A stretch of DNA of 37,634 nucleotides from Bacillus sp. AFS037270 (GCF_002585305.1 NZ_NUNF01000010.1:186743-224376), one strand, 5' to 3'; counted from the first letter of the stretch, positions 6,553 to 16,007 are shown. Numbers and translations: made by a program. Notes: generated from the letters alone by a model not told the origin.

Positions 6553-8709
6553 TTGACCTTGAATCTTAAAAAGAAAAAGAAAAAGACACATGTCCCGTTT
6601 CGTTTAAATATGGTGTTTTTTGTTGTATTTATCCTTTTCTCTGTTCTCATACTTCGTCTTGGAGAACTGCAAATTGTCTTTGGAGATGATTTTAAACGGG
6701 AAATTGAACGAACTGAGGATATTACCGTCAATACCCCTGTACCAAGGGGGAAAATGTATGATCGTAATGGTAAGACAATTGTTGATAATAGTCCGCTAAA
6801 TGCGATTACTTATACAAAAAGTCAAAATGTTACGCAGAAGGAAATGTTGGACACAGCAGCTAAATTAGCTAAGCTTATCTCAATGGATACCTCAAAAATT
6901 CCAATCCGTGACAAAAAGGATTTTTGGATAACCAATCATCCGAAAGAAGCCAAAGCGAAAATTACCAAAAAAGAATGGGCAGCTTATAATCAGAAAAAAA
7001 TAGACGATAAGAAAATTTATCAATTACAGCTGGACCGGGTTACTGATGAGGAAATAAATAGTTTTAAACCAGAAGAGCTTGAGACGCTTGCCATTTATAG
7101 GCAATTCAATAGTGGTTATTCCTTAACACCTCAAATTGTTAAAAATAAAAATGTTACCCCGGATGAATTTGCTATCGTAAGTGAAAATCTAGAAAATCTG
7201 CCAGGCGTCGATACAACTACAGATTGGAAACGAGAATATGCTTTTGGTGACACCCTAAAATCTATATTAGGGGATGTCACTTCCTCCGAAGCAGGTATCC
7301 CTAAGGAGCAGTTAGATAAATATCTTGCACAGGGTTACAGTAGAAATGACCGCGTAGGGAAAAGTTATCTAGAATTAAAATATGAAAATGTTCTTCATGG
7401 TCAAAAGGCAAAAGTGAAAACCGTAACTGACAAAGCCGGAAAAATCCTTTCTACTGAAGTTGTTTCAGAAGGGAAGCGCGGCGATGATTTAGTTTTAACC
7501 ATTGATATGGACCTTCAAAAGCAGGTTGAAAAAATTGTAGAAGAAGAAATGTGGTCTGCTAAAAGTAAACCTAATACGGGTGTTATGGACCGTGCCTTTG
7601 TTGTTGTCATGAATCCTAATACAGGTGAGATATTGTCGATGGCCGGAAAACTAATTGGTAAGGACAGTAATGGAAAGACAGTAATGAAGGACTATGCTAG
7701 TGGTAATTTTACGAGCTCTTACAACGTGGGGTCGGCAGTAAAAGGGGCTACCATTTTAACTGGATATCAAACTGGTGCGATTAAACCGGGCTCATACCAA
7801 CTAGATGAACCGTTAGTGATTAAAAATACTCCTATAAAGAAATCATGGAAAACCTTTGGTTCCATTAATGATCTACGAGCCTTACAAGTTTCTTCCAACG
7901 TTTATATGTGGAAGACCGTTATTGCAATGGCAGGTGGAAAATATGTTCCAAATGGTACATTAAATATGGAAACTGCAAAGACCTTTAACACCATGCGGCA
8001 GTCATTTAGCCAATTTGGTCTTGGGACACGGACAGGAATTGACCTGCCAAATGAAATGAGCGGTTTTCCAGGTACTGAGAATATTCCGGGTAAACTTCTT
8101 GACTTTGCCATTGGTCAGTATGATACCTATACTCCAATGCAGCTGGCACAGTATGTATCCACAATTGCCAATGGCGGTAATCGTGTTCAGCCGCATATTG
8201 TAAAGGAAATTCGTGAGCCGGTAATGGAAAATAATGAGTTAGGACCGATTGTTGAAGAAATTGAACCAAAAGTATTAAATCGTATTGATATGAAGGATGC
8301 TTGGATTAAACGTGTCCAAGAAGGGTTCCGAATGGTTATGCAGGTGGGCGATGGTACAGCAACTAGTTACTTTAGGAGTGCACCATACCACCCCGCTGGG
8401 AAAACCGGAACAGCACAGGCATTTTATGATGGATCAGATAAAACAAAACGTGGTACAGAGGTCTGGAACTTAAGTCTTGTCAGCTATGCACCATCTGATA
8501 ATCCAGAAGTAGCTGTGGCTGTAGTTGTGCCATGGGCCTATTCAGGCAGCAGTGGTCCAAGTATAAACAACCTAATTGGCCGCAGAGTTTTGGATGCCTA
8601 TTTTGACTTAAAGAAAACACGTCAAACAACAGAGGGTATTACAGGGACAGAACAGCAGGCAAACCAAACTTCAGTTGATACCGCTCAAAACAGCCAAACT
8701 GGTCAATAA
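6553..8709 (+). CDS. pbpA: class B penicillin-binding protein, PBP2A type (transpeptidase)
   Basis: This 718-residue class B PBP cross-links peptidoglycan during cell elongation. A lysine-rich cytosolic N-terminus and one membrane anchor (about 16-40, NMVFFVVFILFSVLILRLGE) precede the dimerization domain (PRGKMYDRNG near 65) and the C-terminal transpeptidase domain. Catalytic motifs are all present: Ser394-x-x-Lys (SAVK), Ser447-x-Asn (SSN) and Lys617-Thr-Gly (KTGTAQ). The last 40 residues are a Gln/Thr-rich tail. The start is TTG at 6553, with AAAGGAAG seven bases upstream; a second TTG two codons on is possible. It stands between yqgE and the pst operon, as in B. subtilis, and has its own terminator. 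Confidence 0.95.
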   Translation: MTLNLKKKKKKTHVPFRLNMVFFVVFILFSVLILRLGELQIVFGDDFKREIERTEDITVNTPVPRGKMYDRNGKTIVDNSPLNAITYTKSQNVTQKEMLDTAAKLAKLISMDTSKIPIRDKKDFWITNHPKEAKAKITKKEWAAYNQKKIDDKKIYQLQLDRVTDEEINSFKPEELETLAIYRQFNSGYSLTPQIVKNKNVTPDEFAIVSENLENLPGVDTTTDWKREYAFGDTLKSILGDVTSSEAGIPKEQLDKYLAQGYSRNDRVGKSYLELKYENVLHGQKAKVKTVTDKAGKILSTEVVSEGKRGDDLVLTIDMDLQKQVEKIVEEEMWSAKSKPNTGVMDRAFVVVMNPNTGEILSMAGKLIGKDSNGKTVMKDYASGNFTSSYNVGSAVKGATILTGYQTGAIKPGSYQLDEPLVIKNTPIKKSWKTFGSINDLRALQVSSNVYMWKTVIAMAGGKYVPNGTLNMETAKTFNTMRQSFSQFGLGTRTGIDLPNEMSGFPGTENIPGKLLDFAIGQYDTYTPMQLAQYVSTIANGGNRVQPHIVKEIREPVMENNELGPIVEEIEPKVLNRIDMKDAWIKRVQEGFRMVMQVGDGTATSYFRSAPYHPAGKTGTAQAFYDGSDKTKRGTEVWNLSLVSYAPSDNPEVAVAVVVPWAYSGSSGPSINNLIGRRVLDAYFDLKKTRQTTEGITGTEQQANQTSVDTAQNSQTGQ

Positions 8710-8722
8710 TTTAATACTCATT

Positions 8723-8758
8723 AAACCACCTGTTCAAATCGAACCAGGTGGTTTTTTT
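8723..8758 (+). terminator. pbpA intrinsic terminator
   Basis: A strong stem, AAACCACCTG plus TTC paired with GAA and CAGGTGGTTT (one bulged C), is followed by a T7 tract. It separates pbpA from the phosphate-regulated pst operon. Confidence 0.9.
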
Positions 8759-8770
8759 ATTTTTTCCGAA

Positions 8771-8853
8771 TTTACAATATCTATACATAGATTTACAAAA
8801 CCTTTACATACGATTAAAACCCCGTTTACACTCAGGATTTATGCTTGTATATG
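8771..8853 (+). promoter_or_regulatory. Pho box (PhoP-binding repeats) and pst promoter
   Basis: TTTACA-type hexamers recur at an 10-11 bp period: TTTACA 8771, TATACA 8782, TTTACA 8792, TTTACA 8803, TTAAAA 8814 and TTTACA 8825. This is the TT(A/T/C)ACA-N4-6 pattern known for PhoP~P boxes in Bacillus. A TATATG -10-like hexamer lies at 8848-8853, about 17 bp after the last repeat, with no consensus -35. That is the arrangement of PhoP-activated promoters. It predicts that pstC to phoU are induced by phosphate starvation. Confidence 0.85.
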
Positions 8854-8959
8854 TAAGTGAAAACAACGAAAATCTATAAACTGTTCGTTTAATTGAATAA
8901 CTGGGTAAGTGCAGGTCTCGCATTTACCCTCTTATGACGTATCTAGGGGTGTTGCTGCA

Positions 8960-9880
8960 ATGGAAAAGATCATACCTGCAAAGGAAAGATTGTTAAAGTC
9001 TGAGAAAAGTTGGATGAATGGAGAAGTTCGCGGAAAGTTTCTTGTAATTTTATGCGCTGTGATTATGATTTCTGCTACCATATCCATTACCATCTTTCTT
9101 GGTACAAAAGGTTTACAATCATTTACTCAGAATAGTGTTAGTTTTATAGAGTTCATAACCAGTATTCACTGGAATCCTACCAATAAAGCTAATCCAGAAT
9201 ATGGGGCATTACCGTTTATCTTTGGATCTTTTGCCGTTACTTTTTTATCGGCAATTGTTGCTGCACCATTAGGAATTGGCGGGGCAATATTCATGACAGA
9301 GATTGCACCTTCATGGGGAAGGAAAATATTACAACCGATCATTGAGCTTTTAGTTGGAATTCCATCCGTTGTGTATGGATTCATCGGCCTAACAGTATTA
9401 GTTCCTTTTGTCAGGGAACATGTTGGCGGACTAGGATTTAGTTTGCTTTCAGGGACAATTGTGTTATCGATTATGATTTTACCAACAATTACGACCATTG
9501 CGACAGATGCGATGAGTTCATTGCCAAAGAATTTAAGAGAAGGCTCTTATGCTCTAGGAGCAACCCGCTGGCAAACTATACGCAAGGTCCTCATTCCTGC
9601 AGCATTGCCAACTCTACTGACTGCTGTGGTTTTAGGTATGGCGCGGGCATTTGGAGAAGCATTAGCCGTTCAAATGGTAATCGGAAACGTTCGAGATTTA
9701 CCAACAAGCCTTTTGGATGCTTCTGCAACTTTAACAACAATTATTACCTTGAACATGGGACATACCACTTACGGAAGTGTTGAAAATAACACACTTTGGT
9801 CCATGGGACTCATTTTATTAGTCATGTCGTTTGCGTTTATTCTCCTGATCCGTTATCTATCATCGAGGAGGAAGCTGTAA
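8960..9880 (+). CDS. pstC: phosphate ABC transporter permease PstC
   Basis: PstC and PstA form the membrane channel of the high-affinity phosphate importer. This 306-residue protein has about six transmembrane segments. The permease EAA loop (EGSYALGATRWQTIRKVLIP, about 195-214) docks to PstB. The frame stays open upstream to a GTG at 8909. The ATG at 8960 is preferred because AGGGGTG sits about ten bases upstream and the product then starts with a normal cytosolic MEKIIPAKERLL. It is the first gene of the operon, 107 bases after the Pho-regulated -10. No pstS binding-protein gene precedes it, unlike the usual pstSCAB order. Confidence 0.95.
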   Translation: MEKIIPAKERLLKSEKSWMNGEVRGKFLVILCAVIMISATISITIFLGTKGLQSFTQNSVSFIEFITSIHWNPTNKANPEYGALPFIFGSFAVTFLSAIVAAPLGIGGAIFMTEIAPSWGRKILQPIIELLVGIPSVVYGFIGLTVLVPFVREHVGGLGFSLLSGTIVLSIMILPTITTIATDAMSSLPKNLREGSYALGATRWQTIRKVLIPAALPTLLTAVVLGMARAFGEALAVQMVIGNVRDLPTSLLDASATLTTIITLNMGHTTYGSVENNTLWSMGLILLVMSFAFILLIRYLSSRRKL

Positions 9881-10767
9881 TGAATAGTAAAACTGCTGAC
9901 CGTTTAGCCACAGGAGTATTTGTGGCGATTGCTATTATTATCATTTCTATTTTGGTTGGACTATTTTCATATATTTTAGTGAATGGACTTAAACATGTAT
10001 CACTCGAATTTTTAACCACGCCTTCAAGTAATGTACGAGCGGGCGGAGGGATTCGCGATCAATTATTTAATTCCTTTTACGTTCTATTTATAACAATGTT
10101 AATTACAGTTCCGCTTGGTATAGGCGGTGGAATATATATGGCTGAATATGCTAAGCCCGGAAAAGTAACGGATATAATCCGTTCTTGTATTGAAGTACTT
10201 GCTTCCCTCCCATCCATTGTCATCGGAATGTTTGGTTTATTAATGTTCGTTAATTTAACTGGCTGGGGTTATACGATTTTGGGTGGTGCCTTAGCATTAA
10301 CGGTGTTTAATCTTCCAGTGCTGGTGCGGGTGAGTGAGGACGCCATTCGTGCAGTGCCTCGTGATTTAAAAGAGGCAAGTCTTGCGTTAGGGATTACACA
10401 TTGGCACACAATTAAAACCGTTATTTTACCAAGCGCATTTCCATCGATTTTAACTGGTGCGATTCTAGCAGCAGGAAGGGTATTTGGTGAAGCGGCAGCA
10501 TTGTTATTTACTGCCGGTCTATCAACACCAAGGCTAGATTATGCAAACTGGAATCCCTTTTCTGATCAATCGCCCCTAAATATTTTTCGTCCTGCAGAAA
10601 CACTTGCTGTACACATATGGTCGGTCAATACACAGGGGCTAATCCCTGACGTTGAAGAAGTCTCAAATGGATCTGCAGCCGTACTGGTTATTTCAGTCTT
10701 ACTATTTAACCTTTTAGCTAGATGGATAGGAAGCATAATTCATAAAAAAATCACTGCAACAAAATAA
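9880..10767 (+). CDS. pstA: phosphate ABC transporter permease PstA
   Basis: This is the second permease subunit of the phosphate importer, 295 residues with about six membrane segments. The EAA-type coupling loop reads EASLALGITHWHTIKTVILP (about 172-191). Its ATG overlaps the pstC stop by one base (TAATG), with GAGGAGG upstream, a sign of translational coupling. The longer open frame from 9796 overlaps pstC deeply and is not used. The N-terminal segment ATGVFVAIAIIIISILVGLFS is the first transmembrane helix. Confidence 0.95.
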   Translation: MNSKTADRLATGVFVAIAIIIISILVGLFSYILVNGLKHVSLEFLTTPSSNVRAGGGIRDQLFNSFYVLFITMLITVPLGIGGGIYMAEYAKPGKVTDIIRSCIEVLASLPSIVIGMFGLLMFVNLTGWGYTILGGALALTVFNLPVLVRVSEDAIRAVPRDLKEASLALGITHWHTIKTVILPSAFPSILTGAILAAGRVFGEAAALLFTAGLSTPRLDYANWNPFSDQSPLNIFRPAETLAVHIWSVNTQGLIPDVEEVSNGSAAVLVISVLLFNLLARWIGSIIHKKITATK

Positions 10768-10784
10768 AGGGCAGGTGAAAACGG

Positions 10785-11606
10785 ATGGTTACTACTTTAT
10801 TGGAAAAAGAAACGATAGAACAAACATTTCAATCAACCGTCCCATTTCAAATGGAGAATATTTTAAAAGTAAATAATTTAGAAATATTTTATGGGGAAAA
10901 ACGTGCCGTAAATGGTATCTCAATGGATATAGAGAAAAATGCTGTAACTGCATTAATTGGTCCGTCTGGTTGTGGTAAGTCAACGTTTTTACGCAGTATC
11001 AATCGGATGAATGATTTAATTCCTGGGGCAAGGGCTGAGGGAGAAATTCTTTATGAAGATCTAAATATCTTATCGGGGCAAATAAATGTGGTCGCATTGA
11101 GAAAGGAAATTGGTATGGTATTTCAAAAGCCAAATCCATTTCCAAAATCAATCTATGAAAATATTACTCATGCTTTGAAGTTTAGTGGCATTAAGAAGAA
11201 AAGCCTGCTTGATGATCTCGTACAGGAAAGTCTTGAAAAAGCAGCACTGTGGGACGAAGTAAAGGACCGACTCTATAAATCTGCACTTTCACTATCAGGC
11301 GGACAGCAACAGCGTCTTTGCATAGCTAGGACTATTGCGATGAAGCCGGCGGTTATGCTCCTAGATGAGCCATCGTCAGCATTAGACCCCATATCCAATG
11401 CAAAGGTGGAAGAATTAATCGTTGATTTGAAAAAGGATTATTCCATCATTATTGTTACCCATAATATGCAGCAGGCTTCCCGTATTTCTGATAAGACAGC
11501 CTTCTTTTTAAATGGAGATTTAATTGAATATGATTCTACTGGAAAAATCTTTACCAATCCTTCCGTAAAAAAGACCGAAGAATATATTTCAGGAAGATTC
11601 GGATAA
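10785..11606 (+). CDS. pstB: phosphate ABC transporter ATP-binding protein PstB (first copy)
   Basis: This 273-residue ATPase subunit of the phosphate importer shows Walker [10 protein letters not shown] (59-67), the ABC signature LSGGQQQR (170-177), Walker B VMLLDEP (190-196) and the switch histidine in IVTHNMQQA. The PstB-type sequence [15 protein letters not shown] supports phosphate specificity. Compared with the next gene it carries an extra N-terminal stretch of about 18 residues before the ABC core. It lies 17 bases after pstA with an AGGTG site. Tandem pstB genes are also known in B. subtilis (pstBA, pstBB). Which copy dominates is unknown. Confidence 0.95.
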   Translation: MVTTLLEKETIEQTFQSTVPFQMENILKVNNLEIFYGEKRAVNGISMDIEKNAVTALIGPSGCGKSTFLRSINRMNDLIPGARAEGEILYEDLNILSGQINVVALRKEIGMVFQKPNPFPKSIYENITHALKFSGIKKKSLLDDLVQESLEKAALWDEVKDRLYKSALSLSGGQQQRLCIARTIAMKPAVMLLDEPSSALDPISNAKVEELIVDLKKDYSIIIVTHNMQQASRISDKTAFFLNGDLIEYDSTGKIFTNPSVKKTEEYISGRFG

Positions 11607-11618
11607 GGGGGCGACGTC

Positions 11619-12392
11619 ATGGCAATTTCAACATTAACAAGACAAATATTTGATATAAAAGATTTAAATTTATGGTATGGAGACCATCATGCCTTAAAAG
11701 ATATAAATTTTCCCATTAATAAAAAAGAAGTGACAGCGATTATAGGGCCATCAGGATGTGGTAAGTCAACCTTTATTAAAACACTTAACTTAATGATTAA
11801 TATGATTCCAAATGTCAAAATGACAGGCGAAATTAATCTAAATGGTAAAAACATACTCGATGAGAAAGTGGACCTTGTTGACCTTCGCAAACATGTGGGG
11901 ATGGTCTTCCAAAAGGGAAACCCTTTTCCACAGTCTATTTATGATAATATAGCCTACGGACCAAGAATTCATGGGATTAAAAAGAAGGTACATCTTGATG
12001 AAATTGTCACAAAATCATTAATGGACGTAGCATTATGGGATGAAGTGAAGGACCGATTACATGCACCTGCTTTAGGGTTATCTGGTGGGCAGCAGCAAAG
12101 ATTATGTATCGCCAGGGCTTTAGCGACCAAACCTGAGGTATTACTGATGGATGAACCAACCTCTGCATTAGATCCAATCTCCACTTTGAAGATAGAAGAA
12201 TTGATCTTAGAGCTAAAAGAGAAATATACAATCGTTATTGTTACTCACAACATGCAGCAGGCATCACGGGTGTCAGATAAAACAGCCTTCTTCTTAATGG
12301 GAGAGCTTATTGAATTAGATGCTACTGCTGCCATATTTTCAAACCCTGCGGACTCACGTACGGAAGGGTATATTACCGGAAGATTCGGATGA
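11619..12392 (+). CDS. pstB: phosphate ABC transporter ATP-binding protein PstB (second copy)
   Basis: This second ATPase subunit, 257 residues, has Walker [10 protein letters not shown] (43-51), [21 protein letters not shown] and IVTHNMQQA. It is clearly a paralogue of the upstream gene, sharing long stretches such as [10 protein letters not shown] and SDKTAFFL. It has diverged in others, for example [20 protein letters not shown], which is closer to the canonical PstB form. The gap to the upstream pstB is 12 bases, with AAGGGGG as ribosome binding site. Confidence 0.95.
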   Translation: MAISTLTRQIFDIKDLNLWYGDHHALKDINFPINKKEVTAIIGPSGCGKSTFIKTLNLMINMIPNVKMTGEINLNGKNILDEKVDLVDLRKHVGMVFQKGNPFPQSIYDNIAYGPRIHGIKKKVHLDEIVTKSLMDVALWDEVKDRLHAPALGLSGGQQQRLCIARALATKPEVLLMDEPTSALDPISTLKIEELILELKEKYTIVIVTHNMQQASRVSDKTAFFLMGELIELDATAAIFSNPADSRTEGYITGRFG

Positions 12393-12405
12393 TGGGGTGG
12401 ACAGA

Positions 12406-13065
12406 ATGAGTACAAGGTCTAATTTTGATCATAATTTAATGCAATTAAATGAAATGTTATTATCCATGGCTAAAAAAGCGGAAATGGCGATTAAAGATGC
12501 TATGCTCTCTTTAGTCAATCAAGACCTCGATAAGGCAAAGGCTGTTCTAATCGGGGATAATGAAATTAATAAATTGGAACAAGAAATAAATGATAAAGCG
12601 TTATTATTAATTGCAAGAGAATCACCTGTAGCTACAGACCTTAGAAAAATAAGTGCTGCATTAAAGGTATCATCAGAAATTGAAAGATTGGCTGATATTG
12701 CCGTAAATATCGCCAAATCCACCATACACATAGGTAATGAAAAGCATATTAAGGAGATTATTGATATACCAAATATGATGGGAATCGCTTTGGAGATGGT
12801 TTCTGAGTCGATTGAAGCTTTTACCACTGAGGATGTTTCTCTGGCACAAGAATGTGCAAAAAAAGATGACCAGGTGGATCAAATGTTTGGCCAGTTAATC
12901 CAAGAATTAATGGGATATATTCCGCAAAATCTAAATTCAACCAACCAAATTATTCAGTTAGCATTTGTTTGTAGAAATGTTGAAAGAATCGCCGACCATT
13001 CAACGAATATTGCCGAGAATGTTATTTATCTTGTTACAGGAAAACGAATAAACTTAAATGCTTAA
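12406..13065 (+). CDS. phoU: phosphate signalling protein PhoU
   Basis: This 219-residue all-helical PhoU has two repeated three-helix bundles. Each carries an E/D-rich metal-binding motif: EIERLADIAVNIA in the first half and NVERIADHSTNIAE in the second. PhoU couples the Pst transporter to the sensor kinase of the Pho regulon and dampens signalling when phosphate is ample. The start at 12406 has GGGGTGG upstream; the longer open frame overlaps the preceding pstB by 74 bases and is rejected. It is the last gene of the operon, followed by the terminator at 13068-13104. Confidence 0.95.
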   Translation: MSTRSNFDHNLMQLNEMLLSMAKKAEMAIKDAMLSLVNQDLDKAKAVLIGDNEINKLEQEINDKALLLIARESPVATDLRKISAALKVSSEIERLADIAVNIAKSTIHIGNEKHIKEIIDIPNMMGIALEMVSESIEAFTTEDVSLAQECAKKDDQVDQMFGQLIQELMGYIPQNLNSTNQIIQLAFVCRNVERIADHSTNIAENVIYLVTGKRINLNA

Positions 13066-13067
13066 AA

Positions 13068-13104
13068 AAAGAGGAGGCTGCCTAATTGTGCAGCCTTCTC
13101 TTTT
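13068..13104 (+). terminator. pst-phoU operon terminator
   Basis: A GC-rich stem, AAGAGGAGGCTGC paired with GCAGCCTTCTCTT around CTAATTGT, is followed by a T-rich tail soon after the phoU stop. Confidence 0.85.
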
Positions 13105-13361
13105 ACTTTATAGATAATACTGTCGAAAAGATAATCATATCCAGTTTAGAAATTTGTTGATACATGTAAAAAACAATGTTTAATTAGTACCTAAAAAAAT
13201 TTAATTATCGTAAACAAAGCTTGCTATATAGGATAACCAAAATACGACAAAATGCGTTTATTGTATGCTTTCTAATCTGGTGATACCATTAAATTATAAA
13301 TTATTAAGAATTATTTTGTGATGATTGCATATATTGATTGTTTACAGAATGGAGGAAAAAA

Positions 13362-14045
13362 ATGATTGAGGAAATTATCAAACTAAGAGGAGATGGATTA
13401 TCATTTCGTAAAATCGCCTCAGAATTGAATACGACAGTTGGTAAAGTTCAGTACCGCTGGAATAAATGGATTGAAGAAAGTAATAATGAAATAACGAATG
13501 AACTTAATAGGCAATCTACTAAGGATTCAAATTCCTCAGATGACTCTATTTCACCAGAATTAATTCCACTAAAGGGAGAGCTAAAGGCAAGGCTTATTAC
13601 ACCTCGCAAAATAATTCTTTTCTGGGACATTTCCGAATTACCGAAAAAAATCATTGAACGGTTTTTTAATCGAAAGTTTGAAGAACTTGTCACTGTTACT
13701 AGAATTTATGACGTAACGAATATTTTGTTTAATGGTAAAAATGCTCTCCATTATAATGAAATAACCGTCCCTTACCAAAGTGGACACTGGTTTATTAAAG
13801 GATTGTCAGAAAATCGGAGCTATGTTGCTGAATTAGGTGTACACCTCTCTGACAATCAATTTTTTCCGCTTTATCGTTCGAATTGTATTCAAATGCCTTC
13901 ACCTGAAATACTAAGCGGTAATACTTTTCAGCAGGAATTATTGCAATTCCACCGATATGAAGAAGAATCTCCTAAATGGGTTGAGCAAGTGAGTACTTAC
14001 AGTTATTATGTGAAATCGAACAACTTGGGGGAGCACAATGGATAA
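13362..14045 (+). CDS. DUF4912 domain protein with N-terminal HTH-like segment
   Basis: This is a 227-residue cytosolic protein. Residues 2-36 (GDGLSFRKIASELNTTVGKV) resemble a helix-turn-helix of the homeodomain or resolvase type. A Ser/Asn/Asp-rich linker (about 38-65) follows. The rest matches the DUF4912 pattern, with a LFWDISE strand, IYDVTNILFNGKNA and RSYVAELGVH. The start at 13362 has GGAGG five bases upstream; the frame is open to a TTG at 13338, which lacks a ribosome binding site. It overlaps the following glycosyltransferase by 8 bases, so the two are translated together. DUF4912 proteins often sit beside glucan-type glycosyltransferases (from memory). The biochemical role is not known. 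Confidence 0.75.
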   Translation: MIEEIIKLRGDGLSFRKIASELNTTVGKVQYRWNKWIEESNNEITNELNRQSTKDSNSSDDSISPELIPLKGELKARLITPRKIILFWDISELPKKIIERFFNRKFEELVTVTRIYDVTNILFNGKNALHYNEITVPYQSGHWFIKGLSENRSYVAELGVHLSDNQFFPLYRSNCIQMPSPEILSGNTFQQELLQFHRYEEESPKWVEQVSTYSYYVKSNNLGEHNG

Positions 14046-15303
14046 ACGACAGCCAGGACCAGTTGACTTAGATGTAAAAAGCCAAGCTCCTTGGAAGTTA
14101 AAAATATTAATTCTTTCCTGGGAATTCCCGCCTAATATTGTTGGAGGACTATCAAGACATGTAGTTGGATTATCAACTCATTTGGCGGAAAATGGACATG
14201 AAGTTCATGTCCTAACAGCAGGGAAAACTAGTCTTCCAACATTTGAAATGGTGCATGGAATAAATGTCCACCGTGTAAGGCCAATTAATGCGAATGACGA
14301 TCATTTTCTGTCGTGGATTGCCGGCTTAAATTTAGCAATGGCCTTTAAGGCAGAACAACTAGCAGAAGAAGTAGACTTCGATATTATTCATGCTCATGAT
14401 TGGCTTGTCGGAGCAGCAGCGATTTCCCTAAAGGAATCATTAGGAATTCCACTATTAACCACAATCCATGCGACAGAGCATGGAAGAAATAATGGAATCT
14501 ATACCGAGATCCAGCAGTTCATCCATGAAAAAGAACAGCAATTAATTTTAGAGTCTGACCAAATTATTGTCTGCAGCGAATATATGAAGGAAGAACTAAA
14601 AAAGGTTTTTACCCTGCATGTTGAGAGGATGGCTGTCATTCCAAATGGAATTGAACCATTGACAGTAAATCGGCAAATTGCAGAGGTAATGCCAGTACTA
14701 AAGGATAAAAAATATATCTTTTCAATTGGAAGGATAGTTGAAGAAAAAGGATTTGAAACGATAATCGAGGCAGCAGCGATTGCAAAAGAAAAAAAGAAAC
14801 AAGACTTCGTTTTTGTCATTGCCGGAAAAGGGCCGATGCAGAAGGAGTATCAAAAACAGGTTTCAGAGCTTGGTTTGGAGGACCATGTGACCTTTATTGG
14901 CTTCGTAACGGACGAACAAAGAAATGCCTTAATTCAAGGCTGTGAGCTAGCTGTGATACCAAGCCTTTACGAACCATTCGGAATTGTTGTATTAGAAACA
15001 ATGGTTCTCGGAAAACCAACCATAGTCTCTAATATTGGTGGAATGAAAGGAATTATTAAGCATCTCCAAACGGGGATGTTGATGGTCCCAGGAAATCCAC
15101 AAAGTCTTATCGAACAAATTGAGTTTTTATTCAATCAACCAGAGAAAGCGAAAGAGATTGGCAGCAGGGGTAAGCAAATTGTTCAACGTCTATATGGCTG
15201 GAAACGAATCGCTGCAGAAACAGTTAGAATTATGGTAGATACGTTATTAAGCCAACGAGTAAATGAGACGGAGCAACAGTCAGTGCCAAAAAATGAAAAA
15301 TAA
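14038..15303 (+). CDS. GT4-family glycosyltransferase (glycogen-synthase-like, YqgM-like)
   Basis: This is a 421-residue GT-B fold enzyme. The N-terminal domain opens with ILILSWEFPPNIVGGLSRHV, the glycine-rich acceptor loop typical of ADP/UDP-glucose-dependent glucan synthases. The C-terminal domain has the nucleotide-sugar signature SIGRIVEEKG (about 225) and the E-x7-E motif EPFGIVVLE (about 312-320), followed by GKPTIVSNIGGM. No signal peptide or membrane segment is evident, so it acts in the cytosol or at the membrane surface. Its ATG overlaps the DUF4912 gene, with GGGGGAG upstream. Donor and acceptor cannot be named from the sequence; cytosolic polysaccharide or envelope glycan synthesis are both possible. 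Confidence 0.85.
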   Translation: MDKRQPGPVDLDVKSQAPWKLKILILSWEFPPNIVGGLSRHVVGLSTHLAENGHEVHVLTAGKTSLPTFEMVHGINVHRVRPINANDDHFLSWIAGLNLAMAFKAEQLAEEVDFDIIHAHDWLVGAAAISLKESLGIPLLTTIHATEHGRNNGIYTEIQQFIHEKEQQLILESDQIIVCSEYMKEELKKVFTLHVERMAVIPNGIEPLTVNRQIAEVMPVLKDKKYIFSIGRIVEEKGFETIIEAAAIAKEKKKQDFVFVIAGKGPMQKEYQKQVSELGLEDHVTFIGFVTDEQRNALIQGCELAVIPSLYEPFGIVVLETMVLGKPTIVSNIGGMKGIIKHLQTGMLMVPGNPQSLIEQIEFLFNQPEKAKEIGSRGKQIVQRLYGWKRIAAETVRIMVDTLLSQRVNETEQQSVPKNEK

Positions 15304-15316
15304 GGTGTGCATGATG

Positions 15317-15943
15317 ATGAATTTAACTACTGAACTGCAAAAAGGGAAAATTGCCCCTAATCTTGAATTAGCGATGGACTCACTTCATTTAATTCCGGGA
15401 ATTTGGGTTAATGGGAAATACTTTTGGCTCCAAGACACCATGGAAAAAGTGATTTACGATGAAGAGTTAGTGATCAAAGTAAAGCAAGAACAAATACATT
15501 CTAAAATTTGTCTATCAAATGTTTCTGTAAACAATCACAGTCATAAAACGAAACAGATTCATTTTTTAGCAATGCACCATTTTTTAAATGTTGGACAAGA
15601 CAACTTAACATTCCTGTCACCAGTTGAAAATCATATTATTCATCATGCGAAAACACAGGTTTACCTTGTGAATGGACACTGTAATCATGCAAGTATGAAA
15701 GAATACACAGCTGTGCCTCTGCGGAACGCCTATACGGACCGGATTTGGAGTTCCATTGAAAAAGGAACCTTAAAATATCAACCAATGGCAAAAGGACCTG
15801 CAGCTAGTATATTTAAGATGACAACGTCTATTGGACCACATCAAACTAGAAAAATGGACACTTGGACGATAAGTGGTACAAGCAAAAACGAACTGATTTT
15901 ATTAGAAAAAGCACTTCTTAAAAAACACACTAGCATTTCCTAA
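15317..15943 (+). CDS. conserved protein of unknown function downstream of the glycosyltransferase
   Basis: This protein of about 208 residues has no family I recognise. It is soluble, with no signal or membrane segment, and rich in His and Lys in the middle (NNHSHKTKQIHFLAMHHF, and IIHHAKTQVYLVNGHCNH). It alternates predicted beta strands, suggesting a beta-rich fold. Three ATG codons lie in a row at 15311, 15314 and 15317. The AAGGTG site at 15302-15307, which overlaps the upstream stop codon, best fits the third. It is the third member of an apparent operon with the DUF4912 gene and the glycosyltransferase, so a role in the same glycan process is inferred. Confidence 0.6.
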   Translation: MNLTTELQKGKIAPNLELAMDSLHLIPGIWVNGKYFWLQDTMEKVIYDEELVIKVKQEQIHSKICLSNVSVNNHSHKTKQIHFLAMHHFLNVGQDNLTFLSPVENHIIHHAKTQVYLVNGHCNHASMKEYTAVPLRNAYTDRIWSSIEKGTLKYQPMAKGPAASIFKMTTSIGPHQTRKMDTWTISGTSKNELILLEKALLKKHTSIS

Positions 15944-16007
15944 TGAAAAATGATATTATAGAAAAGTCGTATGAACGAACAGCTTAATCGTTTGGAGGGA
16001 AATTGAC

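Noticed and set aside
8675..8860. 61-codon ORF over the pbpA terminator and Pho box
   Set aside because: It overlaps a terminator and a regulatory repeat array and has no ribosome binding site.
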